Assembly (NCBI GenBank): GCA_009841605.1
Contig: VXLM01000105.1
Span: 1 to 42,919, forward strand
Reading direction: 5' to 3'
DNA: 42,919 nucleotides
Source of the DNA: Dehalococcoidia bacterium
Lineage (GTDB): Bacteria > Chloroflexota > Dehalococcoidia > Lucifugimonadales > VXLM01
Positions 36,801 to 42,919 of this stretch are shown here, piece by piece. The notes beneath the pieces were generated by a model, which saw nothing but the letters and a program-made list of their open reading frames with translations, made no database searches and was not told the origin of the DNA. Positions within the stretch are counted from its first letter, which is position 1, and the number at the start of each line of letters is the position of its first letter. Made by a program: the position numbers and the translations under genes.

Positions 36801-38477
36801 CAGTCGAGTGATGGTCCCGTACAGCCGGTTGCTGTAGAAGAGGATGTAGTCGGCTCGGGCGAGTTCAGCGGCCATCCAGTCGAGCTTGCGCGGTGTGTCA
36901 TTCTCGTACACAGGCAGCCTGGGTACGTCATACCGTCCCAGGTCCGGGATCCCCTCCTCCCAGTGCTCCATCAGGATGACGGAACCTTCGGGTACGTTTC
37001 GTTTGATCCACTCGGACGACCGTACAGCCGTATGAGTTGTTTGGTAGACGCCCATATAGGCGAGCGCGTACAGTCCCGTCACCGCCACTAGGGCAATCAT
37101 CACTGCCGCAACTAAGTATCGGAGCCACCGCCGGTAGCCTCCCACCCATTCCCACAGGTGGAAGAGCATCTGCGCTCCGAAGAGCACCAGCAGCGGCGCA
37201 ACCGGAATGAGGTACCGCGTGAACTTGACCTGAAACGCTCCGGTCACCAGCAGGTAGGGGACGACCCATGACAGGAGCAACACCGTTCCCCGTGACTCCC
37301 TTGACCGCACCCCCAGCGTTGCGACCAGGGCCGCGAACGCGATCATCGATGAGGCGGCTATAAAGACGATTCCGGTCGAGACCAGCAGCAGCCCCATCGG
37401 GATGAGCCACCCGACCACGAGGTAGGCTAGCCCGTGGTAGAACTTCATTCCTCGCAAACTCGCGTACAGCAGTCCAGCCCACGCGACGATGCCTAAGGGC
37501 CACCCCAGTCCGAACGCCGCTAGTTGCCGCACGTGGTACAGGTACGCACCCGTGTCGATGTACTGCCGGGTGTAGGGGTAATCGCGGATTCGCCGCACCA
37601 TTTCCGACTGCTCGGTGACGTCCGCGACGAACCGCGACGCGTCGATGATGGCGTACGGCTGCACGATGATGAACGTCGCCAGCGACGCGCACCCTGCCGC
37701 TAGCAGCCCCACGAAGGCCACCCCTATGCGTCGGCTTACCACATTTCTATCACCCTCCGCCGCGCCTAAAACGGGCAAGACGTACAGCAAATGGGCCACC
37801 ACCAGCGCGAGGTACATGGGCGCCATGCTGACCTTCGTCGCCAGTCCCAGCCCTACTATCACGCCCGCGATCACCGAGTCCCGCAGCCTGCCGCCGACCG
37901 CCACGCGGTGCATGAAGTAGAGCGCGGCAATACTCGTCAGCCCAAGCACGATATCGAAGGTCAGGAAATGACTGAGCTGGATGTGGATCACCGCCAGCGA
38001 CACCAGCGCTGCCGCAAGCAACCCTTGCCGTCTGCCATAAAGACTCGCGCCGAGGAGGTACGTCAGGAACACGACGCAGACGTCCGCCAGCGCCGATAGT
38101 CCTCGCCCGACCGTCCAGACGTCGTATACGTCGCCGGGAATTATCGAATGCGCGATCTTGAACAAATAGAGAGGAAAGCTGCCGTACGCGAACTGTCCGG
38201 GGTTCCACGGACTCCGCTCGGCGTCGAGGAGGTCGCCAAGATCGCCGGACGTGGGAAACTCAATTCCATCGATCAGGGAGATGATGTGGCGCTCGTCGGG
38301 GTGTGGCGAGTACCCGTATCCCTCGTGCCAGTTGATCCCGTAAAGCCGTAGGGCAAGCGCAACGACCAAGATGACCGCGAGCGCGGTGGCTACAAGGATG
38401 CTGTACCGATCGAACGGGCGGGTGGCTCCGCCCGCGTCCTGCTCGTCGGCGGGTGGCTGAGACTGCGTACTCTCCAT
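33879..38477 (-). CDS. Fused PMT-type glycosyltransferase and YYY-domain membrane protein
   Basis: At 1532 residues it is the largest gene here. The N-terminal half is a PMT-like (GT39) polytopic membrane domain: residues 27-45 form the first helix, followed by an external loop with HPDE (59-62), the usual catalytic acidic site. An external region follows at about 500-680 (WIKRNVPEGSVILMEHWEEG). The second half carries the Chlor_Arch_YYY/DUF2298 signature YLNYYYWGQF near residues 866-876, many hydrophobic helices, and a C-terminal external domain (DYEAIRWIQQNVEG). The two parts are usually separate proteins or domains, so this is a fusion. It probably transfers sugar from a lipid carrier to a surface polymer (inference). 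Repeats flank the gene on both sides. Confidence 0.85.
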   Translation of the reverse strand: MESTQSQPPADEQDAGGATRPFDRYSILVATALAVILVVALALRLYGINWHEGYGYSPHPDERHIISLIDGIEFPTSGDLGDLLDAERSPWNPGQFAYGSFPLYLFKIAHSIIPGDVYDVWTVGRGLSALADVCVVFLTYLLGASLYGRRQGLLAAALVSLAVIHIQLSHFLTFDIVLGLTSIAALYFMHRVAVGGRLRDSVIAGVIVGLGLATKVSMAPMYLALVVAHLLYVLPVLGAAEGDRNVVSRRIGVAFVGLLAAGCASLATFIIVQPYAIIDASRFVADVTEQSEMVRRIRDYPYTRQYIDTGAYLYHVRQLAAFGLGWPLGIVAWAGLLYASLRGMKFYHGLAYLVVGWLIPMGLLLVSTGIVFIAASSMIAFAALVATLGVRSRESRGTVLLLSWVVPYLLVTGAFQVKFTRYLIPVAPLLVLFGAQMLFHLWEWVGGYRRWLRYLVAAVMIALVAVTGLYALAYMGVYQTTHTAVRSSEWIKRNVPEGSVILMEHWEEGIPDLGRYDVPRLPVYENDTPRKLDWMAAELARADYILFYSNRLYGTITRLPERYPVTSAYYRQLFGGELGYRLVNVETSYPNIAGVTLVDDTYGRPGLPTPQGQETPPGLNVNLGYADESFSVYDHPKGLVFENVERLDAGTIRERILDAAGDDPFGLEDFRAPIQTVPKPVGLLLSEEDLHAQRAGGTWTDIVNPDGIASRMPVVAWLVVMQLMALAILPIALAVFRWLPDGGYLLAKLLGILVVSLVAWLLASLQWMAFSFGSVLLGVGAVGVASCIVLGFTWSSLWSFFRERWRVIAICEVVFIAAFIAFVVLRMANPDLWHQWQGGEKPMDTAYLNAVLKSSFMPPYDPWYAGGYLNYYYWGQFIVASFIHATGIDTAIAVNLAVPMFFALTVVGAFSVVYNLAESARTKLSRRQAREGPRDVPEKHNGTFAWSPVIAGVSAALFVTVIGNLDGAIQSIENLWAFIQNEPLRGFDFWRSSRMMPPDPPGNEITEFPYFTFLFADLHAHLMALPFTVLVVGAALAVVLRARSSVPGGGRLAGMGWGLADIAQVAVLGIAVGALRPLNTWDYPTYLLLSMAAVLLAGVLRTGGLNLVVIAEAAVKGALIFLIGFVAFLPYHLNYETAFSSLEATTNQTVLWQFLLIAGLFVFVIGSFVVNESRGWLLDLGRIVWRPFSKLVEAPERDGAPEVEPTHRKWMGVVRIALVALGLGAIGLVVVLKPVEVTGSTTPFVFALVVLALATAVRIVFSSRLDAPQTVFALLLALTAFCVVIGVDVYRVEGDIDRMNTVFKFYLQVWVLLALASAYMLWRLWHGRIGSLDSMPKWKKVWLGGLGALVVCVSVYPVLGTMDRLPVRFDTTIPLTLDGMAYMRDGQTYSDRGGTIDLTADYEAIRWIQQNVEGSPVMLEGVTPTYRWGGRVSIYTGLPSIVGWEWHQEQQRWSYRETVDERIREVARIYNALSNQEALDIMRKYDVEYVYLGKVEHLYYDPLGLAKFDNGLDGALEQVYENRDVRIFRVRE

Positions 38478-38570
38478 GAAAGGCTATTGTATCTACGCGG
38501 CGAGAGCTACAGCAACGAACCGAAGGGTCGGCTCATCGCAGAGAAAACCCTTGCATGATCTCACGACTCC

Positions 38571-38691
38571 TGTCATTCCGAACGCAGCAAAGCGAAGTGA
38601 GGAATCTAAAATCCTTCTCCTCATTATGGGATCTCGTAGCACCAACAGGGTTGCGGGGCGTCTTAGATTCCTTGCTGCGCTCGGAATGACA
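38571..38691. repeat. Palindromic repeat element, copy C
   Basis: The left end TGTCATTCCGAACGCAGCA and the right end TTGCTGCGCTCGGAATGACA enclose 121 bp. It lies upstream of the giant membrane protein gene, so copies B and C flank that gene. Confidence 0.85.
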
Positions 38692-38736
38692 GGTTGGGTG
38701 GCACCTACCTAGGAGTCTCTATGACGGTCATCTAGG

Positions 38737-40218
38737 TCACTCGGACGGAGACGATATCCTCTGAAACCTCTCGTGTGCCTCTCTCCACACATCGGAATCT
38801 TCGGGGAGATATGTGGTCAACTCAAAGCTGCGCCGGACGATCTCTCGCCCCTCGGCCAGCGACGAAATCTCCCCCGCTGCCACCATCTGCATCAGAACAT
38901 TGCCCACCGCCGTCGCCTCCACGGGCCCCACGACGACCGGACGACCCACAGCGTTGGCCGTAAACTGATTGAGTAGGAGGTTCTGTCCGCCTCCCCCAAC
39001 GATGTGCAGCGTATCCATGCGGCTATCGACAATGCCCTCAATCGTTTCGAGCGCCATCCGGTAGCGGAGCGCGAGGCTCTCCAAGATCGTCCGTACGACC
39101 TCACCGAGTGTGGACGGCGCTGGCTGCCCGCTGCGTCTACAGAAGTCCGCTATGCGAGCAGGCATGTCTCCCGCCGGGGTGAACGACGGGTCGTCCGGGT
39201 CGATGATCGCTGCAAACGGCACGGACGCCTCAGCCATCCGCGTCAACTCCGCGTAAGAGTACGGATTGCCCTGCGCCTCCCAAGTCGCGCGGCACTGCTG
39301 GACGAGCCACAACCCCGAGATATTCTTCAACGGACGCACCGTGCCGAGCACACCCACCTCGTTGCCAAGCTCAAACGCCTTCGCCCGCTCGTTCATCACC
39401 GGTTCGCGCGTCTCGACTCCCAAAAGCGACCAGGTGCCCGAACTCAGAAACGCCCACGTCCCCTCGCTTGCGGGCACCGCGGCCACCGCCGACGCAGTAT
39501 CGTGAGTCCCCGGCAGCACCACGTCCACGCCACTCGCGCCCGTCTCGTCTTCGACCTTCGGCAACAGAGGCCCCATCGACTCCCCGGCGTCCCGTATGTC
39601 CCCAAGCATGTGGGACGGCAGCCCCACCGCGTCGAGTAGCGGGTATGCCCAGTCCCGTTTCCGAACATCGTAGAGCTGGCTCGTGCTTGCAAACGTGTGC
39701 TCCGTGGACATGACGCCCGTCAGCCGGTAGTTGATGAGATCGGGGATGAAGAGCAGTCTCGATGCCTGTGTCAGCCGCTCCGGGGACTCGGACAAAAGCT
39801 GGTACAGGGTATTCATCTCCATGAGTTGAATGCCCGCCTGCTCGTACAGCAAGTCCTTGCCGAGCCGCTCCATGACGGAGTCATGGATGCCTGCTGTACG
39901 AGGGTCGCGGTACTGGTGAGGAAGACCCATGAGTGTGCCGTCCCCGTCGAGCAGTCCATAGTCGATGCCCCACGTGGACACGCCAACGCTGACCAGATCT
40001 TTGCCGAAGGCATTGGCAGCTGACGCAATGCCCCGCTTCACCTCGTCGAACAGCGCGGGCAGGTCCCAGTGAAAACTCTCGCCCTGCCGAACCGGCACAT
40101 TCCGGAAGCGGTGCACCTCTCGCAGGGTGAGTCGATCTCCGTCGAACGTCCCCGCGATGGCCCGACCGCTCTCCGCGCCCAGGTCGAGCGCGAGGTATGT
40201 CTTGCCTTCGCCGCTCAT
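38737..40218 (-). CDS. rhaB: Rhamnulokinase-like FGGY sugar kinase
   Basis: It phosphorylates a ketose, most likely L-rhamnulose. The 493 residues show LALDLGAESGRA (phosphate 1), STWGIDYGLLD, MEMNTLYQL, GTHDTASAVAAVP (the rhamnulokinase-type motif around the base Asp), FLSSGTWSLLG, SLALRYRMALE and HIVGGGGQNLLLNQF (adenosine). The ATG at 40218 overlaps the stop of the preceding aldo/keto reductase (ATGA), so the pair is coupled. The symbol is tentative since no rhaA or rhaD is in view; a related kinase for another deoxy-ketose is possible. It could act in breakdown of deoxy sugars (inference). Confidence 0.85.
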   Translation of the reverse strand: MSGEGKTYLALDLGAESGRAIAGTFDGDRLTLREVHRFRNVPVRQGESFHWDLPALFDEVKRGIASAANAFGKDLVSVGVSTWGIDYGLLDGDGTLMGLPHQYRDPRTAGIHDSVMERLGKDLLYEQAGIQLMEMNTLYQLLSESPERLTQASRLLFIPDLINYRLTGVMSTEHTFASTSQLYDVRKRDWAYPLLDAVGLPSHMLGDIRDAGESMGPLLPKVEDETGASGVDVVLPGTHDTASAVAAVPASEGTWAFLSSGTWSLLGVETREPVMNERAKAFELGNEVGVLGTVRPLKNISGLWLVQQCRATWEAQGNPYSYAELTRMAEASVPFAAIIDPDDPSFTPAGDMPARIADFCRRSGQPAPSTLGEVVRTILESLALRYRMALETIEGIVDSRMDTLHIVGGGGQNLLLNQFTANAVGRPVVVGPVEATAVGNVLMQMVAAGEISSLAEGREIVRRSFELTTYLPEDSDVWREAHERFQRISSPSE

Positions 40219-41096
40219 GTCGCAGGCAGGATGCCGAGACCGGGTTCGGGATATGGCGGACGCTGCGAATCGACAATCTCTCGCTGCTCGGACTGTCCCA
40301 GAGGCCGGAATCGCTCTGCCGCGTTCAGTATCTTCGGCAGCAGCGCGAGCGATCCTGTGCTCGGCGCGGTGTGAACCGGCTGCGAAAGCTGCCACCACAA
40401 GGCGGAGTCGATCTCTTGCTGCTCGCGGTGGGGGTCGTACCACACCGGATGCTCGCGCTCGCGGCCGCCCCATCCGCCCCGCGCCAGCATCTTGATCGCC
40501 TGCACGCCCACGTCCTTCCGCATTGCCTCGGCGAACAGCGCCTCCGCGCTTCGCCTGTAGTCCGCGTTGCGAAAGATCGTCGCGCTCACCGGAAACATCA
40601 CCGTGTCAAAGTCGAACCTGCGCAGCGCCTCCAAGTGCACCGTCGGAGCGTCGGGACCGTGACCTGTTATTCCCAGCCACTTCGTCCCTCCCTGTTCACG
40701 AAGCTCGATCAGCGCCTCTAATGCCCCGCCCGGCGCGGTGATCTTGTCCAACTCTTCCATCGTCCCAATGCTGTGGTGCTGGAATAAGTCGAAGCCGTCC
40801 ACGCCCAAGCGCTTCATGCACTCTTCGATGTTCGTCCACGCCTCGTCGCGGGTGCGCTTGCCTGTCTTCGCCCCCAGGAACACACGATGCCGAATCTCCG
40901 GCATCCACGGCGCAAGCCGCTCCATGGCGACCCCGTACCCCGGCGCGATGTCGATGTGGTTGACGCCGTGGCGCAAGACCAGCTCGACCGCCCGGTCTGC
41001 CGCCTCCTGGTCATCCTCTTGCTTCCTGATGGCGATGGCACCGAACGTGACCACCGTGCTCAGGTGTCCCGTCCGTCCCAGCCTACGATTCTCCAT
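40215..41096 (-). CDS. Aldo/keto reductase coupled to sugar kinase
   Basis: The 293-residue protein has the tetrad Asp49 and Tyr54 (DIAPGYG), Lys77 (GAKTGKR) and His107 or His108 (FQHHSIG). It lacks strong similarity to the other aldo/keto reductase here; QAIKMLARGGWGGRE and the C-terminal proline-rich tail are unusual. It is translationally coupled to the rhamnulokinase-like gene by ATGA, so it probably reduces or oxidises a related sugar or lactaldehyde (inference). No promoter is obvious in the repeat-rich upstream gap. Confidence 0.85.
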   Translation of the reverse strand: MENRRLGRTGHLSTVVTFGAIAIRKQEDDQEAADRAVELVLRHGVNHIDIAPGYGVAMERLAPWMPEIRHRVFLGAKTGKRTRDEAWTNIEECMKRLGVDGFDLFQHHSIGTMEELDKITAPGGALEALIELREQGGTKWLGITGHGPDAPTVHLEALRRFDFDTVMFPVSATIFRNADYRRSAEALFAEAMRKDVGVQAIKMLARGGWGGREREHPVWYDPHREQQEIDSALWWQLSQPVHTAPSTGSLALLPKILNAAERFRPLGQSEQREIVDSQRPPYPEPGLGILPAT

Positions 41097-41204
41097 GTCG
41101 GCGCACCCCGCTAAACATAGTGCAGTCGCCCCAGTTCTGCGGCATTATAAACACAATTCCCAATGCACACTCGCGAGAGGAGACCTCTGCATAACTCCAA
41201 CATC

Positions 41205-41240
41205 TGTCATTCCGAACGTGGCGCACCCCCACACTGTCAT
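41205..41240. repeat. Solo end of the palindromic repeat family
   Basis: TGTCATTCCGAACGTGGCG is one end of the 4095/33697/38571/41495 element without its partner; it is followed by a second TGTCATT and then the 41247 repeat unit. A further fragment (ATTCCGAACGCAGCG) lies at 41469. It is probably a nested or decayed copy. Confidence 0.6.
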
Positions 41241-41246
41241 TGCTAC

Positions 41247-41466
41247 GAAAATAGACCCCGACAAACCTGTTGTAGGGGCGACCCTTGTGGTTGCCCGTCC
41301 TCGGTTCAGGCCAATTTTCATCCCTCGGTGTGCAGACTCGGCCTGCATGAGTGATTCCTCTGAAAATAACCCCCGGCCAACCCCCCGTAGGGGCGATTCG
41401 CGAATCGCCCGTCTCCGCCCCGCGCATGTTTTCATTCCAGGTGGTGAGGGTGGCAACCCTCATGAG
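41247..41466. repeat. Two tandem units of a structured about 115-bp repeat
   Basis: Unit 1 (41247-41361) and unit 2 (41362-41466) both begin GAAAATA, then GTAGGGGC with a hairpin, then TTTTCAT, then a second hairpin, then CATGA. Hairpin 1 is GGGCGACC/GGTTGCCC in unit 1 and GGGCGATT/AATCGCCC in unit 2. Hairpin 2 is TGCAG/CTGCA and TGAGGGT/ACCCTCA. The stems differ in sequence but keep pairing. Related units occur at 42762-42919. Confidence 0.8.
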
Positions 41467-41494
41467 ATATTCCGAACGCAGCGCACCTCCACAC

Positions 41495-41625
41495 TGTCAT
41501 TCCGAACGCAGCGCAGCGGAGTGAGGAATCAAAAATTCGTATCCACCAAGTGGGTTCTCTTAGCTAGAGCGACCCTGTTGACGACGGCGAACGCCTCTAG
41601 ATTTCTCGCTACGCTCGGAATGACA
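41495..41625. repeat. Palindromic repeat element, copy D
   Basis: TGTCATTCCGAACGCAGCG begins the element and CTACGCTCGGAATGACA ends it (131 bp). Same family as copies A to C. The remaining bases 41626-41740 show nothing recognisable. Confidence 0.85.
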
Positions 41626-41740
41626 GGTTATCTTGCCAGTTATACTGAGGTCGCCTCACGCCCAACGATTTCTGCCCAGCACGGCTTTGTGCAAACTCCC
41701 CGGCATCCCTAATCTGCATTCATATCCCATAGGCGTTTGG

Positions 41741-41749
41741 TGCTATAAT
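41741..41749 (+). promoter_or_regulatory. Extended -10 promoter of rplI
   Basis: TGCTATAAT is a consensus extended -10 element; no clear -35 lies at the proper distance. Transcription would start near 41756, directly before the leader hairpin. Confidence 0.6.
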
Positions 41750-41756
41750 GAAATCC

Positions 41757-41798
41757 CCGATGCTTCGCGTGCTCATTCGGCGCGCCTGAGAGCATCGG
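41757..41798 (+). promoter_or_regulatory. Leader hairpin of rplI
   Basis: CCGATGCT (41757-41764) pairs with AGCATCGG (41791-41798), with an inner GCTCA/TGAG pairing. It would be at the very 5' end of the transcript, 30 bases before the start codon, and could be an mRNA-stabilising or autoregulatory structure. Confidence 0.5.
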
Positions 41799-41828
41799 CT
41801 ACGACAGCAATAAGCTAGGAGACGACCA

Positions 41829-42464
41829 ATGAAGGTTGTGTTTTTGGAGGACGTGGAGGGAGTCGCCCAGGGGGGCGAGGTCAAGGAAGTCAAGAGGGGA
41901 TTCGCGCGGAACTACCTCATACCGCAGCGGCTGGCAATGCCGGCGACCCGCGACTCCCTGCAGCGGATCGACCGCCTGAAGAAGCAGGCCGAAGAGCGAC
42001 GGCTGCGGACGATTCAAGACATGAGAGCACTCGCCGAGGAGCTGAGAGGCAAGCGGGTGGACGTTCCCATGCGCGCTGGAGCTGGCGGCAGACTGTACGG
42101 CTCGGTCACCAACGCCATCGTCGCCGACGCCCTCTCCGAGCTCCTCGAAAGAGAGATTGAGCGCCGCAACGTGCAGATACCGGACTCCATACGCGAGGTC
42201 GGCACCTTCGAAGTGCGCGTCCACCTCTACGCCGACATCGACGCCGATGTCGAGGTTCTTGTCCATCCCATGGAGATGGAGCCCGACGAGTTCCTGCGAC
42301 AGCTCGAAGAGCGCAGAGCCCAGGCGGAAGCCGGGGACGAAGACTCCTCCGAAGACACCGACGAGACCGAAGAAGAGACCCCCGCCGCCGAGGCCGACGA
42401 ACCGGTAGAAGCCGCGTCCGAGACCGAAGAGGACGAAACTCCCGTCGCCGAAGAGTCTTCGTAG
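41829..42464 (+). CDS. rplI: Ribosomal protein bL9 with long acidic tail
   Basis: bL9 binds 23S rRNA near the L1 stalk. The N-terminal domain is typical (MKVVFLEDVEGVAQGGEVKE, then GFARNYLIPQRLAM), followed by a long helix and the C-terminal domain (GRLYGSVTNAIVADAL). The usual length is about 150 residues; here 211, because about 60 residues rich in Glu, Asp, Ala and Thr follow (from EERRAQAEAGDEDSSED to the end). AGGAGAC precedes the ATG. The gene stands alone, away from rpsF, ssb and rpsR, its usual neighbours, with its own promoter and leader. Confidence 0.96.
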   Translation: MKVVFLEDVEGVAQGGEVKEVKRGFARNYLIPQRLAMPATRDSLQRIDRLKKQAEERRLRTIQDMRALAEELRGKRVDVPMRAGAGGRLYGSVTNAIVADALSELLEREIERRNVQIPDSIREVGTFEVRVHLYADIDADVEVLVHPMEMEPDEFLRQLEERRAQAEAGDEDSSEDTDETEEETPAAEADEPVEAASETEEDETPVAEESS

Positions 42465-42606
42465 ACGCCGGAAAGACCCTCCCTCCGGCCCACTGCCGCT
42501 GGTCTGCCCTAGAAGGTGTGACGACCGGACATCGCTTAGCCTCAGTCCCATCGGCTGGCATCACCCCACGTCTCTTTTCTACTAACGAAACAGTAGCGGA
42601 GAGCAC

Positions 42607-42631
42607 GTTCGCCCTGAGCTTGTCGAAGGGC
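42607..42631. repeat. Solo arm of TGAGCTTGTCGAA repeat
   Basis: GTTCGCCCTGAGCTTGTCG continues AAGGGC and matches the arm of the palindrome at 20651. It forms a small GCCCT/AGGGC hairpin by itself. Bases 42465-42606 show nothing else. Confidence 0.7.
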
Positions 42632-42699
42632 AGCGTTGTGCAGTCCATGGTTCGCCTTCCGGTTTCATCCGCCAAGTAGACCTTCGCTCAACCTCCGTC

Positions 42700-42719
42700 A
42701 TTCCCGCGTACGCGGGAAT
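42700..42719. repeat. Perfect 20-bp palindrome
   Basis: ATTCCCGCGT and ACGCGGGAAT are exact inverse complements, of the type of interspersed palindromes seen in many bacterial genomes. Confidence 0.7.
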
Positions 42720-42761
42720 CCATGCCCTGGTCGTCTGCCAACCGAGAACGACGACTCCAAC

Positions 42762-42919
42762 CCCATTTTCATGATTGGTGGTGTCGGTGACAACCGACAT
42801 GAGCGATTGGTATGAAAATAACCCCCGGCAAACCTGTCGTAGGGGCAACCCTTGTGGTTGCCCATCCTCCGCTCGGCACCCATTTTCATGATTGGTGGTG
42901 TCGGTGACAACCGACATGA
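42762..42919. repeat. Tandem units of the structured repeat, cut by the window end
   Basis: CCCATTTTCATGATTGGTGG and the following bases to ACCGACATGA occur at 42762-42802 and again from 42879, a period of 117 bp. Between them are GAAAATAACCCCCGGC (42814) and the hairpin GGGCAACC/GGTTGCCC (42843-42863). TGTCGGT/ACCGACA forms the second hairpin. They belong to the same family as the units at 41247-41466 and run beyond the window. Confidence 0.85.

Noticed and set aside
41083-41463. Minus-strand frames across the structured repeats (also 42582-42917)
   Set aside because: They arise because one repeat period, 117 bp, is a multiple of three. They have no ribosome site and no family, and hairpins explain the conservation better.
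42762-42919. CRISPR array from the direct repeats at the window end
   Set aside because: The period of 117 bp, only two copies, and internal hairpins shared with another locus do not fit CRISPR repeats and spacers, and no cas genes are present.

Overview
The window is a high-GC bacterial chromosome segment that most resembles Chloroflexota, probably the Dehalococcoidia/SAR202 side. That placement is an inference. It rests on a giant membrane protein with the YYY motif known mainly from Chloroflexi and archaea, on many amidohydrolase, aldo/keto reductase and Gfo/Idh/MocA genes, and on short palindromic repeats in the gaps. Genes are dense on both strands. I see no prophage, complete insertion sequence or CRISPR array.

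Layout. Bases 1-3953 hold rpoC (5' end cut by the window), then a strong terminator and a repeat element. pcm (minus) is followed by a promoter-led plus-strand operon: amidase, D-aminoacylase-type amidohydrolase, GNAT acetyltransferase and a small unknown protein (5121-9514). Next come three tandem paralogues with an arrestin-like look (9615-11487). The two spacers between them carry decayed 3' ends of a polysaccharide deacetylase gene. A SulP transporter, an intact deacetylase gene and a small alpha/beta protein follow. Housekeeping genes lysS, greA and rph occupy 14648-17591, then an MBL-fold hydrolase. A structured leader with a terminator precedes moeB and a thiosulfate sulfurtransferase (18555-20617).

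The tmRNA gene (20822-21177) borders a small, more A+T-rich segment with higA, a truncated higB and a double-GNAT gene. That segment ends in a degenerate copy of the tmRNA 3' end, which suggests a decayed island. A carbohydrate-like block follows: a TIM-barrel glycosidase-like protein with a Gfo/Idh/MocA oxidoreductase, and an aldo/keto reductase with a DUF6282-like hydrolase. The purine genes purF-purM-purH run leftward from 31558 to 27426, beside a lipoprotein/MFS pair. A 1532-residue fusion of a PMT-type glycosyltransferase with a YYY membrane domain fills 33879-38477 and is flanked by copies of one palindromic repeat. A rhamnulokinase-like kinase coupled to a second aldo/keto reductase, a repeat-rich gap, rplI with a long acidic tail, and another repeat-rich stretch close the window.

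The most unusual items are the tandem arrestin-like cassette with deacetylase remnants, the leader before moeB, the probable att pair at the tmRNA gene, the repeat units whose hairpins co-vary, and key-residue losses in RpoC (second zinc site) and GreA (loop Asp).
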